The notes under the pieces are model-generated. The model ran no database searches, was not told the origin of the DNA, and saw only the letters and a list, made by a program, of their open reading frames with translations. A stretch of 64,000 nt of DNA from Plantago ovata. Lineage: Eukaryota > Streptophyta > Magnoliopsida > Lamiales > Plantaginaceae. Where the stretch lies: contig CM051457.1 of the NCBI GenBank assembly GCA_028274465.1, forward strand, positions 59,768,899 through 59,832,898, written 5' to 3'. Positions 1-10,220 of the stretch are shown piece by piece. Each line of letters begins with the position of its first letter. The first letter of the stretch is position 1. The translations under genes were made by a program, and so were the position numbers.

Positions 1-81
1 GCCTCAAGTCCCTCAATGAACTCCTCTTGACGATTAATATTTCCCTCATTTTTTGAAAAATCAGAATTTTCCTCCCAGGTC

Positions 82-1236
82 TCAGGCGGACCGCTTGACA
101 GAGCGCAAGCGGAGCGCTTGCCAAGCGCTTCGCCTGGCTCCTGGAGCTTCTTTTTTTTCTCCTTCTTTCTCTGCTGGAATTTCAAGCCCTCCGCTTGACT
201 GCTCCAAGCGCTCAGCCTGGATTTCCAGTGGATTTTCTTCATGCATATGACACTCGGAACCCCTTTCTTCACTCATTTTCTCTTCTAGTAACTCGAGCAT
301 GACCTCAGATTCTCCTAGAACTTCATACACACACTCCATTCTAGTATCAAAATCCTCTTGGTATTTTCCCGCTACTTCGAGCACATTTCCCCAAACCTTC
401 ATTTGAGTGGATAACACCTCCTCTTCCTCTTCGGTGAAGCACTCCTCTTCACCTTGAGCTTGCGAGTCTTCAGCCTCAAAGACGTAATATGGAATATTTT
501 CGCCCGAGCATGTCTTCACTTTATAATCGAAGTTGTCATCATAAGAACTAATGGCAATAGGCTTGGGTGCTCGATACATCTCCGAGTAGTCAACCGGTGG
601 CACAAGAGTACGGTTATGTGTCGCAACGAGCAATCTCCCAAAAACTTCTTTGATTTTGGATACGGTACAATTCTCCATACCGTCACATGCACCATCTATC
701 ACCAACTGCAAGTCTTCATCCAATCCCCGATAAAAACAAGTAATCAGTTCATATTCGCTCAACCGATGATGTGGGCATTCACTCTTGTAGAGCTCAAATC
801 TCTCTAGAGCATCGTAGAACCTTTCTCCCTTCCGCTGAGTGAATGCAATTATCCGCTTCTTGAGCTCTTCATTTTCCCTAGGCGAAAGGAACCGATCAAA
901 AAAGGCGTCTACCATGTCTTGCCAACTCCTTAGTGATCCCCCAGGCAAAGATCTCAACCATTCCTTGGGTTTTCCAGTAAGAGCACATGGAAACAACCGA
1001 CGCAAGAGCTGATCATCATTCAAATCACGTGGTGGTAAAACCCCAAAATCACGCCGGTATTCTACCACGAATCGTAATGCATTCTCGCAAGGTGAATCTC
1101 GGAAGGTAGCTATGCTATAGAGAATTTCATCAGTGACCTCATATAACCTAGCCTCCGGTTCAAGATAAATCACCGGTTCTTTCCTTATCGCCTCATACCG
1201 GACTTTGAAAGCTTCGTTCAAGCAAACTTCTTCCAT
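82..1236 (-). CDS. Retrotransposon Gag protein (element A)
   Basis: An open 384-residue frame. Residues about 81-185 form a retrotransposon Gag core: LTGKPKEWLRSLP, then a conserved Trp (SW) and FFDRFLSP, then a helical stretch ending CFYRGL. Gag proteins of this type assemble virus-like particles in the cytoplasm. The C-terminal half is acidic (runs of Glu near residues 260-280). No CCHC zinc knuckle is visible, so this is either a short Gag or one truncated before the knuckle. The last ~25 residues are encoded by the GCG-NNN-CGC hairpin repeats (ARRSAWQALRL, VKRSA), so repeats appear to have created or replaced the C terminus. The start codon lies just left of the leader and fits the LTR-PBS-gag order. 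Confidence 0.8.
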   Translation of the reverse strand: MEEVCLNEAFKVRYEAIRKEPVIYLEPEARLYEVTDEILYSIATFRDSPCENALRFVVEYRRDFGVLPPRDLNDDQLLRRLFPCALTGKPKEWLRSLPGGSLRSWQDMVDAFFDRFLSPRENEELKKRIIAFTQRKGERFYDALERFELYKSECPHHRLSEYELITCFYRGLDEDLQLVIDGACDGMENCTVSKIKEVFGRLLVATHNRTLVPPVDYSEMYRAPKPIAISSYDDNFDYKVKTCSGENIPYYVFEAEDSQAQGEEECFTEEEEEVLSTQMKVWGNVLEVAGKYQEDFDTRMECVYEVLGESEVMLELLEEKMSEERGSECHMHEENPLEIQAERLEQSSGGLEIPAEKEGEKKEAPGARRSAWQALRLRSVKRSA

Positions 1237-1384
1237 ACCTGTCCAACAACAAAGCCTTCAACTAACTGTAAGTTTCTGTTAGTTACGCAAAACTTTCACA
1301 CAATTCAATCAAGAAAGAAATAAGGGGTGGGAAAGAGATGTTGGCTGAAAAAACAAAAACAAAAACACCAACCAAAGGAGTTAA

Positions 1385-1403
1385 GTCCCCGGCAGCGGCG
1401 CCA
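1385..1403 (-). other. Primer-binding site, tRNA-Asp type (element A)
   Basis: The minus strand reads TGGCGCCGCTGCCGGGGAC, which differs by one base from the form in the other elements of this window (TGGCGCCGTTGCCGGGGAC). It is complementary to the 3' end of plant tRNA-Asp and begins three bases after the LTR end, as expected for minus-strand DNA priming. Confidence 0.85.
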
Positions 1404-1406
1404 AAT

Positions 1407-2812
1407 TGATGATGTCGTTTTTCACCAATTAAATTTGTTTAAAAGCCTAAGAACACTTATCACTACACAAACTAGAGTGCAATGGCAAGTTGTCCCCGAG
1501 TGTCGTTCTCTCGGGACCTAACGTGGCTTTGCTTGAGGTTTTTGCTAGTAATTTCAGTCAACGAGTTCAAATGTTTATAGAATCGTTTTCTTTGAACAAA
1601 GCAACGAGAAATCAGATTGTTGTAATCAAGTTTGGAAAACCGTTGGTGGTAGAAATCAAATACACATGCATGGGTTACGAATATGCTCACAAGTTCAGTG
1701 CGTAAAACCTTCGATCAAGTCTGCTAAGCAACTCGTCTAGGTAACTTTCAAGACACACATCATAAAAGACCACTATCAATACTTTAGAGGTGCTTGTCAC
1801 TAACATCATTTATCTAGCATGCTGCAAATCTCTAACATACAATCCTATAGCTTTCATTGACCAAAATTTTGTCACTATACTCAATTCGAATATATTTTAT
1901 AGGCAACTAAGAATCATATGAAGGAATTTGCAGCAAGCTTGAATCACAATCTCATGTAAGCATAAACATAACCCATAGCATGCATATTCTACATTCTACC
2001 ACCAACACAAAAGATTTAGCTACTCATATTCATCAACATAGACATCAATTCATATGAATAATAATCAGAATACATCAAATCAAACTACTAGACAAGAGAG
2101 AATGATACAATGTTACCACCAAGCTGTCACTAATCGGTGGGTATTGATGAAAACCTCTCCGTAGATGAAACAACGGATGCAATCCAATGGCAAATCCTTT
2201 AATCCAATCTAAAAATACAATGTATCTGAGTTTTCTATGAGTTTTGGGGCTTAGGAGCTCTCCAAAACGAAGCTACAGTTCAAAAAAGTATCTAAAAAGT
2301 AACAGAAGATCAGATCTAAGAAGGAAAATCCGAAAATGTAACCGCTGCCAAGCGGACCGCTTGGAGAGTCCAAGCGGAGCGCTTGGCAAGCGAAGCGCTT
2401 TGGCCCTCCAAGCGCTTCGCTTGGCTGCTGTGCCAAAGCTCCTGGAAAATGAAGCGGAGCGCTTCACTATTCCAGGCGCTTAGCTTGGCTCCTGGGCAGA
2501 TTTTTGTCTTCAAACTCAATCTTTTTGCCCTCGTACGGCCCTCTGGTGCCTTGGACTCATCCTTCTCAATGCTTATTGATGCTCAAACACTCACGAACAA
2601 GCCACGGAGATTGGGGAACTTCAACGGGGCCATCTTTTCCATAAAAAAGGCTCGTTTTTAGCTCCAAAAACGCCGTTTCGTACCTAAGTGCCTGAAAATG
2701 CAGAAAACACAAAACGTGATACTATTCTACAAAACTAACCAAAAAACAAGGCTAGAAGATAGCAAAAGAAGGTAAAAAAGACAAGATGAACGCGTCAAAA
2801 ATACGTTCATCA
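1407..2812 (-). repeat. LTR of element A (5' LTR)
   Basis: On the minus strand it begins TGATGAACGTATTTTTGAC and ends CGACATCATCA, about 1.4 kb. The same LTR occurs as a solo LTR at 45846-47117 and, diverged, as the element C LTR at 41223-42649. A block TAGAATAGTGTCACG near its start is shared with the B-type LTRs, so A- and B-type LTRs are related families. A cluster of hairpin repeats sits at 2348-2466. Confidence 0.85.
2348..2466. repeat. Hairpin cluster in LTR A
   Basis: Four perfect 17-base hairpins with 7-bp stems and 3-base loops: CCAAGCG-GAC-CGCTTGG (2348-2364), the same stem with loop GAG (2370-2386) and with loop CTT (2408-2424), and TGAAGCG-GAG-CGCTTCA (2450-2466). An imperfect one lies at 2387-2402. 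The core GCG-NNN-CGC is constant, the loops vary, and the outer stem changes from CCAA to TGAA with matching changes on the other side. Confidence 0.9.
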
Positions 2813-3301
2813 CTGCCTCGCGCCTAAAAGGGATTAGACTAGGAAATAATCAAGCAAACCCGATAGTCCTCTACTACCCAAGCCTACCTAATTACGACCT
2901 AATCGACCGGTCACACAGAAACAGACAGAACAGATACAGAACAAACAGATACGAATAGTCAAACACCGAGAAGTGTTCCTGCAGAAAAGTTAATCCAGAA
3001 CAGAGTAGCAATAAACAAAGAAAGTAAATAGTCATACTTAGGACTTAGTTACTTTTACGCGGAAGCGTACAATAAAACAGTATATATAGTAATAGATACA
3101 GATAGTCACATAGCCTTCTAGTTTTTCGCAAATAGATAAGTTTTGGGGTGAACACTCATCTCAACTGGCAAGCAAACGTCTCCAACGAGCGGTGAGCTTA
3201 AGGGTTATCGAACAACGGGGAACCTAAAGAGAAAGTAACTAATTACACTTTAGAAGTCGAACGAATGGAAAGAAAAAGGTCGGTAAAGAAGTGGTAATGA
3301 A

Positions 3302-3366
3302 GGGGTTCAAACTCGGGACCTCTAAGTTAGTCAAGCAAGAACCTAACCAACTAGGCTAGCAAGTCA
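3302..3366 (-). other. tRNA-like sequence with pol III A and B boxes, in an LTR
   Basis: On the minus strand TAGCCTAGTTGG fits the A-box consensus TRGYNNANNNGG. About 35 bases downstream GAGTTTGAACCCC resembles the B box and T-arm of a tRNA gene. The spacing is close to that in real tRNAs. There is no cloverleaf of tRNA quality and the anticodon arm is not recognisable, so it is not a functional tRNA gene. It is either a tRNA-derived module of the LTR or a short SINE remnant. Confidence 0.5.
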
Positions 3367-4559
3367 AGTCATTACTAAAGTACAAAAGCAGAAACTAAGT
3401 TGAAACGTTTTCAGAAAATACTCTTTCAGTTTTCAGTCTCTGGAAATTACTAAAATACCCTCAGTGATAAATTGCAAAAAGATCCTTTTTGAAATCAGAA
3501 AGTACAAACAAGTCCAGCAGGTTCCCAGACATACATATCAGTCCCCACAGGATAAAAAGGTTTACAAAACAGTCCTTTGTCAGTCAACTACGGTCAAAGC
3601 TTAATTGCAAAAGGGTCCTTTAAGTTTTCAGACGTCCCAAATCAGTCCACAAGGTTCAGATTAATTCCCTAAAGTCCAGTCAGTCCTTTTCGAAGTCAAC
3701 AAAAATCAATACGGTCAACATACGAGGTCAACAACAAAACAAGTCCAACAACAGCAACAACAATCTAACAAATCCTAAGTCCCGGTTCTCAGTTCGAATC
3801 AAAATAAATGGCCAGAATGTACAGGGGCAAAACGGTCCAGGGGAAAAAAGTCCAAACAGAAAAAGTAACTCGAAAAGAAACAGAAAGGGAATCGAGATTA
3901 TCTTCGAACGGAAAAGGAATCAAGTGAGCTGCGAAACCAAAAACAGAAAGGAATTAAACGAGATTCAATTCGATTTGGATCTAAACGAACCCCATCACGG
4001 CCGAACTAAAACTCACCGGGGTAGATCTGAAATCGGGACCAAGCAACGAACAAAGCAAAGCAGCTTGACTGCGAATCAATGGAGGTAAAAAGATCAAAAT
4101 CGAGATCTTAAACAAGATCCGATTTCAGCAACAAAGTCAAATCAAAACCGCGCAAGCTTACCGAAAAATCGAAACGGGAACGGAGCTTGAGGACGGCGCG
4201 GCTCGGTTGGTTCGGTACAGAGGACACTCGATCGGCGGCTTGAATCGGGCGAAGCACAGACAGATCGGTACAGCGGCGAGCGGCACGGCACGGGACGAAT
4301 CGGGATCGGGCGGAGCATAACGGCCGACGGCGCGAGCAAAATACAGAAACAGCGGTGCGAATCGGCAGTGCGGGCGGTGCAATCAGACGGAGCGACGGAA
4401 CGGCGCACGGCGGACGAACGGCGGCGCACGGAACAGCAACGGCGGCGACGAACGGGCGGTAGAAGCAGCAACCGTGAATCTTCTTCTCTCTTCTCTCTCT
4501 CTTTTTCTTTCTTTCATTCTTTCTTTCTTGTTTTGACGGTAAGCAAGCAGAATGAAGAT

Positions 4560-4635
4560 GGGGTACGGTTAGGGTTAGGGTTAAGTAAATGGGCCGATCA
4601 AAGGGTCAAAAGACTGGGCCACAGAAATGGGCCGA
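4560..4635 (-). promoter_or_regulatory. Telo-box and site II-like motifs in LTR U3
   Basis: The minus strand carries three GGCCCA motifs (plus-strand TGGGCC near 4590, 4615 and 4630) followed by AACCCTAACCCTAACC. In plants, site II (TGGGCY) together with a telo-box (AAACCCTA) marks promoters of ribosomal-protein and cell-cycle genes. An A/G-rich stretch resembling a 5' UTR follows on the minus strand at about 4480-4540. Promoter use is an inference. Confidence 0.4.
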
Positions 4636-4817
4636 AAGGAGTCAGAAAAAATCCAGTCTTTCCAGCTCTGTCCAAACGTAACGAGACGAATTAGTTTTAC
4701 GAGAAAAGAATTAAATAATTACCGAATAAATAATTTACTCCGATAATTATATAATTAAATAAAATAATTAAAATATAAAATAATAAATAAATAAATGAAA
4801 AAAGACGGGGTGTTACA

Positions 4818-7800
4818 CTGTCCGTGGTAGAGACACGTTCTATACTAACTTCTCCTCTATCAATAATCTCACATATAACGTGATACTTTTTAAGTACATG
4901 TTTGTTCTTGTTTGTAGATCTAGGCTCCTTGGCTTGAGCGACGACGCCCGTATTGTCACAATAAATCGTTATTGGACTAGGAGCAGGAACAACCCTCAAT
5001 TCCTTCAAGAACTCTGAAATCCAAACAGCTTCTTTCGATGCTTCTGATGCAGCAATGTACTCGGCTTCTGTGGATGAGTCAGCAATCGTGGTTGCTTAGA
5101 ACTCTTCCAACAGATAGCTCCTCCATTCAATTTGAATATGTATCCTGTCTGTGACTTAAAGTCATCAGGATCTGATTCAAATCCAGCGTCGACATAACGA
5201 GACATCTTTAATTCTAGTTCTCCACCAAACACCAAGAACATCTCCTTAGTCCGTCGAAGGTACCTAAGAATGTTCTTTACAGCAGTCCAGTGAGGTACTC
5301 CTGGATTCTGTTGGTGTCGACAAGTGACACTAAGCGCATATGCCACATCGGGCCTTGTGCAATTCATTGCATACATTATAGACCATACTGCCGAAGCATA
5401 GGGCACACGACTCATTGCATTTCTTTCTTAATCAGTTTTAGGACTATTCTTAACTGATAAGACAATCCCATGCCTAGCTGGGAGAAAGCCTCTCTTTGAG
5501 TCGTTCATCTTATAACGCTTCAGTATTTTGTCGATGTAGGTGGACTGTGTCAATCCTAACATCCTCTTGGATCTATGTCTATAGATCTTGATCCCTAGGA
5601 TGTAGTTCGCTTCACCCAAGTCCTTCATTGAGAAGGTACTTGATAACCAAACTTTAGTCTCTTCTAGCATAGAGACATTGTTTCCCATGATCAAAATGTC
5701 ATCAACATAGATGATCATGAATCCCTTGTCGCTGTGCCTAGTGTAGACACAGGGATCTTCCCTACTTCTGACGAAGTCAAACGATTTGACAGCTTCATCA
5801 AAGCGGATATTCCAGCTCCTAGACGCTTGCTTTAACCCATAGATGGATCTTTGTAATTTGCATACAGTAGTTGGCCTGGTTTTATTAATAAAACCTTCCG
5901 GCTGTACCATATAGACCTCTTCCTCAAGGTTGCCATTGAGGAAGGCAGTCTTTACATCCATCTGCCAGATCTCATAATCATAGTAGGCAGCTATCGCAAG
6001 TAGAATTCGAATGGACTTCAACTTTGCTACCGGAGAAAAGGTTTCATCGTAATCGATGACATACCTTTGCGTGTAGCCTTTCGACACAAGTCTAGCCTTG
6101 TGCGTTTGTACCTTGCCATCGGCATCTGTCTTTCGTTTAAAGACCCATTTGCACCCAATAGGTCTAACCCCTTGGGGCAAGTCTACCAAGTTCCAAACTT
6201 GGTTCAGGTACATGGAGTCCATTTCCAATTCCATGGCCTCTTGCCATTTGTCTGAGTCAATATCAATTATTGCCTCTTTGTAGGTCTCGGGATCTTCCCG
6301 ATCTGATAAGCCGACATCAAGTTCACTGATGTCTTCTATCATAAGGCTTTGCTTCTGTGGTCCTTTTAGGATCCTCTTCGACCTACGGAGCTCGACTGGT
6401 TCTGGTGCTTTTCTTTTCTGGCTTCGTGTAACACGAACATTATCAGTGGGCACTGATGCAACTGATCGTGCGCCGCGACCCTGTTCCCTAGCGAGAGGCT
6501 GCTCTTGTGCAACTTGTTGCACAGGTTGATTGACAACGGGTTCTATTGGTGTGGTTTCAACTGTTGATCTAATCACAGGACTCCCACTGACTATGACATG
6601 CCTAGCAAGTGTCATATCATTACCCTTGTCTGCTTCGAAAGCTCCCACTGAACTTGATTCCAAATCAGAAGATTTAGAGAACTCATGTTCGCGCGTGTCA
6701 AAGTCTTGAATTTCTTCAAGTTCTATCATGTCATCTAACCTCTCTTCTTCGAGGTATTCTGCTTCTAAAAACTTGACGTTTCTAGATACTATCACCTTGT
6801 GATCTTCAGCATGATAGAATTCATAGCCTCTCGTCTGACGAGGATAGGCTATGAAATATACTTTGAAACCCTTGGCATCTAACTTATCAGTGAGCATCAG
6901 TTTGACTATCGCATGACAGCCACAAGGTGTAAGATAGCCCAGTGAGGACTTATTTCTTTTCCATAACTCATAAGGAGTTTTCTCCACTGATTTAGATGGT
7001 ACACGGTTAAGAATGTAGATTGCAGTTTGTAGCGCATATCCCCATAGATATTTTGGAAGAGTCGAGAATCCAATCATTGATCTTACCATGTCTAATAGGG
7101 TTCGATTCCTTCTCTCAGACACACCATTTAATTGTGGTGTTCCAGGAGGGGTCCATTGCGATTGAATTCCATTTTCCTTCAAGTAGTCGATAAATTCTTC
7201 ACTAAGGTATTCACCTCCTCGATCTGATCAAAGAGTGACTATCCTTAGGTTCAATTCATTCTCGACCTCATTCCTAAACTCCTTGAATTTCCCAAAGGTC
7301 TCGGATTTATTCTTCATAAGATAAATATATCCATACCTTGAGAAATCGTCAGTAAAGGTAACGAAGTAACGATAACCCCCACGCGCATGGACTTTAAAGG
7401 GTCCACATACATCGGTATGTATGAGTTCTAAGCAGCGAGTGGCACGAACACCTTGTCCAACAAAAGGTTTGTTCGTCATCTTACCCTTAACACATGATTC
7501 GCATGTACCATATGATTCAAAATCAAATGGTTCTAAGTAGTCCAACTTCATTAGTCTTTGAATCAGTGTTTCATTGATATGGCCTAGCCGACAATGCCAT
7601 AGATAAGATGGATTATTCTTCCTACTTGAAGACGGTTGTTTGTTATGTATTTGAAATAAAGGTAGACTACTTTGCAAAATATATAAACCATTCACTAAGC
7701 GAGCCTTTCCATAATACTGGTCATTTAATGAAAAATAACAAGTATTATTAGCAAATCGAAAGGAAAAACCCAAATTGTCCAACAATGGAATGAAAATAAT

Positions 7801-8105
7801 ATTTCTGACAATGGATGGAACAAAATAAACGTTACCAAGTTCTAAACATTGCCCTGAAGGTAAATTTATATTGCAGCGTCCAACGCGTTTGGCTTCAACT
7901 GGATTGCCGTTCCCAACATGCAAGTCGATTTCACCTTGCTTGACTAGCCTGTGATCAATTAGCCCCTGCACATTATTACAAATGTGTGAGCCACAGGCTG
8001 TATCTAATACCCAACCATTGGAGTCAAGAGTAGTCATGTTCATTTCAATAACAAACATACCTGAGCTAGAAGCCGGTGGCTTCTTAGCTTGATCTGCCCT
8101 CAGCT
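4818..8105 (-). pseudogene. Copia-1 pol (protease, integrase, RT, RNase H), broken
   Basis: From the right: protease motif LDTACGSHICN (a copia-type variant of the usual D-S/T-G-A site), GAG-pre-integrase (HCRLGH, CESCVKGKM), integrase core (HTDVCGPF, TDDFSRYGYIY), RT ([35 protein letters not shown]) and RNase H. A CGA-to-TGA change stops the frame in the integrase near 7227. A one-base deletion near 5091, compared with copia-2, shifts the RNase H frame before the STEAEY motif. Another break occurs near 5420. After EVSIER the frame continues about seven residues and then runs into the inserted LTR. Confidence 0.9.
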
Positions 8106-8937
8106 TAGGGCAATCTTTCTTCCAATGTCCTTTCTGTTTACAGAAAAGACATTCATCTGTGCGTACCGTTCCGCTTCTCTTGAACTTCCTTTTCTGGTTC
8201 AGACGCTTAGGCTTATCACTCGAAGTGTTAGCCTTGGCTCCCGACTTTCCCTTACCCTTAGCACCTTTATTTCTCGGGTTTGGGTTAGACGGTTACCCAA
8301 CATACATGATCGACTTTTCCTTCTTAGGAAGAGTTTGATCATATGTCTTCAGCAGATTATGGAGTTCGGGCAGTTTTACGTCCTTCGCATTCATCGTGTA
8401 GTTAATGATGAACTGCGAATACGAACTCGGCAATGATTGAAGGACAAAGATCACCATGATCTTATTCTCCAGCTTGACACCGGCATCGACAAGCTTCTCA
8501 AAGAGACCAATGATTTTGAGAACATGTTCAGACATGTTCCCTCCTTCATTGAGCTTTCATCTGTGTATCTCTTTGATCAAATCAAATTCAACACTTCTAG
8601 CTGTCGTCTTAAAGAGCGACTCAAGATGCTTCAGCATCTCATACGGCAACATGTTTTCATGTTGCCTCTGCAGCTCATTGCTCATTGCCGCCAGCATAAT
8701 GCATTGCGCGGATCTAGCATCCTCATGATGCTTATTAGACTTTGCCTTGTTGGCTTGATTCCAAGCAGCAACCTGATCGGCAGTCTGATTTTTGGGGCAC
8801 ACGGGAATGACCTCGTCCAAGACGTACTCAATCTTTTCGTACCTCAGCACCAAACGTATATTCCTGATCCAATCTAGGAAGTTTGGTCCGGTCAAAATTT
8901 GCTTCTCTAAGACAGCACGGAGCAAGATACTCGCCAT
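8106..8937 (-). pseudogene. Copia-1 gag with zinc knuckle, broken
   Basis: The likely start is ATG at 8937 (MASILLRAVLEKQ), preceded by the leader conserved with copia-2. It shows the copia Gag pattern LTGPNFLDWIRNIRLVLR and LPYEMLKHLESLF, and further on FVLQSLPSSYSQFIINY. A CCHC knuckle (CLFCKQKGHWKKDC) lies near 8106-8155. Breaks occur near 8540-8557 and at a TAA near 8291. The Gag differs strongly from the one in copia-2, although sequence on both sides is nearly identical. Confidence 0.8.
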
Positions 8938-9498
8938 TTTGGTTTTCCTAAGGAGAAATAGTATAGACCGAAAATAATAAATCAACTATTGAAATATTAT
9001 TTCTAAATACACAGTCAACATAACTAAACAACAAGGTCCTTTAGCTGTTTAGCTCCCACTATTTTCACATATGCTTGCCGCCAAAACAAACATACGGGTA
9101 ATGTCCAACAAGTTACCGTAGTGGCCAAGATCCAAATACATACTATGATATACTCCAACGGGGGCTGGTCGCATAGCATAATATGACCGGTAGGACTATC
9201 CAATTGCGTCACGCAACTCTTGGGTGTTAAATCAAATTTAACCCGATGCTCTACATATTGTACCTATCGAGGTCGCCAGATACAATATGCAGTAAGTTAT
9301 AACCATAGGCTTACTCTAATCTGACGATCACTGCGAGTCTGCAAGACGAGGTCGCCAATACAGGGAAACGCAATGAAAGTTCAGAATTAAAGCACCCCAT
9401 GGAAAGCATCTCAGAAATACATACAATATATATATTTCTGCACTTATATTGGTTGGGGCTTGTAGCTTGAGGGTTGTTATCAGTCATCTACAAACAAA

Positions 9499-9675
9499 TA
9501 AGGGCGCCGCTTACCCATCATGTATGAGCGGTCTACACGTAATGGATGCCGCCTATCTATTCTAGTTCTAAACGCGGTCAAGCACATAATGGGCGCCGCC
9601 TACCCATACATAACATATGCGGTCCAACAAATAAGAGGGCGCCGCCTACCCTCGCATGCATAGCGGTCGAACGGA
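9499..9675 (-). repeat. Hairpin array in the copia-1 leader
   Basis: Four units spaced 42, 47 and 46 bases apart lie between PBS and gag. Each has a short stem around the conserved core GCCGC(C/T)TA (plus strand), followed by a GCGGTC block. The stems differ but stay complementary: GGG/CCC, AATGGAT/ATCTATT (one G-U pair), ATGGG/CCCAT and GAGGG/CCCTC. The cores are at 9505, 9547, 9594 and 9640. The position fits a structured RNA leader, for example a packaging or dimerisation signal. Confidence 0.75.
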
Positions 9676-10207
9676 AAGTAAAATACATGGTATTTAAACA
9701 TGCATTGTCAAACAATAGCATATCGAGCAAATAAACAAGTAGTAGCCTATGTGGATGCCAAATGACTTCATAATTTCATTGTGAAAATTATAATCCCATA
9801 CTTATAATCTCTATGAAAAAATTGAAAATTTGGACTAGATTGAAAAATCCAAAATTCTATTGACCAGGTAGCAATTTTCGAAAACTCGAAGAACTCAATT
9901 GTAATTTTTGAAACCTTGGAGGTGTTAAATCTAAAATTCAAAAGTAGAAGGACTTATTTGTAATAAACAAGAAATTGATAAATCACAAATAAGCCCTTTA
10001 ACTTTATACTAATTAAATTTAACTCCTCTAGTTACAAATAATTACAATTAAATCATATTTATATTCCAAATATAAAATTCAATCCTCAAAATATTCAAAA
10101 TTCGATTTTGGGTCCAACCCGAGAAAAATATATATATATTAAAATACGGGACGAGACCAAGCCCCGTCCCCTAACATATATACGTATATACGTAATCAAT
10201 TAACCTG

Positions 10208-10219
10208 GCTCTGATACCA
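10208..10219 (-). other. Primer-binding site, tRNA-iMet (copia-1)
   Basis: The minus strand reads TGGTATCAGAGC, complementary to the 3' end of initiator tRNA-Met, the usual copia primer. It is one base from the LTR end. Confidence 0.9.
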
Positions 10220-10220
10220 C

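Larger units (their letters stand above)
1..2812 (-). mobile_element. Element A, Athila-like Ty3/gypsy retrotransposon (5' part)
   Basis: Reading on the minus strand, this is a 5' LTR (1407-2812), a primer-binding site matching the 3' end of tRNA-Asp (1385-1403) and a gag gene (82-1236). The rest lies beyond the left edge of the window. The order LTR-PBS-gag and the tRNA-Asp primer are typical of the Athila/Tat side of Ty3/gypsy. The five bases after the LTR (CTGCC, 2813-2817) should be one half of its target-site duplication; the other half is outside the window. It sits inside the TGTAACACCCC-type LTR that occupies 2813-4817. Confidence 0.85.
2813..4817 (-). mobile_element. LTR of a Ty3/gypsy element, probably a chromovirus (partial)
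   Basis: The minus strand starts TGTAACACCCCGTC, the usual LTR start of plant Tekay/Del-like chromoviruses. It abuts copia pol sequence at 4818, so this LTR was inserted into the copia gene. The left end is lost because element A was inserted at 2812/2813. Within it, on the minus strand, lie a telo-box/site II region near the LTR start, an A/G-rich then GC-rich stretch (about 4150-4540), a tRNA-like sequence (3302-3366) and a TATATATA stretch near 3083. No protein-coding signal is recognised; the arginine-rich frame at 4142-4471 is a composition artefact. Assignment to chromoviruses rests on the terminal motif only. Confidence 0.55.

Noticed and set aside
3302-3366. Functional tRNA gene
   Set aside because: A and B boxes are present, but no complete cloverleaf or anticodon arm can be drawn.
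4142-4471. Arginine-rich open frame on the minus strand
   Set aside because: It lies in GC-rich LTR sequence, its composition follows the base bias, an overlapping frame is equally open, and no domain is seen.
4566-4585. Telomere-like GGTTAGGG repeats
   Set aside because: Only two to three units, and not the plant TTTAGGG type over any length; better read as a telo-box in a promoter.
9499-9675. CRISPR-like regular repeats
   Set aside because: Repeat units are hairpins of unequal spacing in a plant retrotransposon leader, with no cas genes and no unique spacers of constant length.
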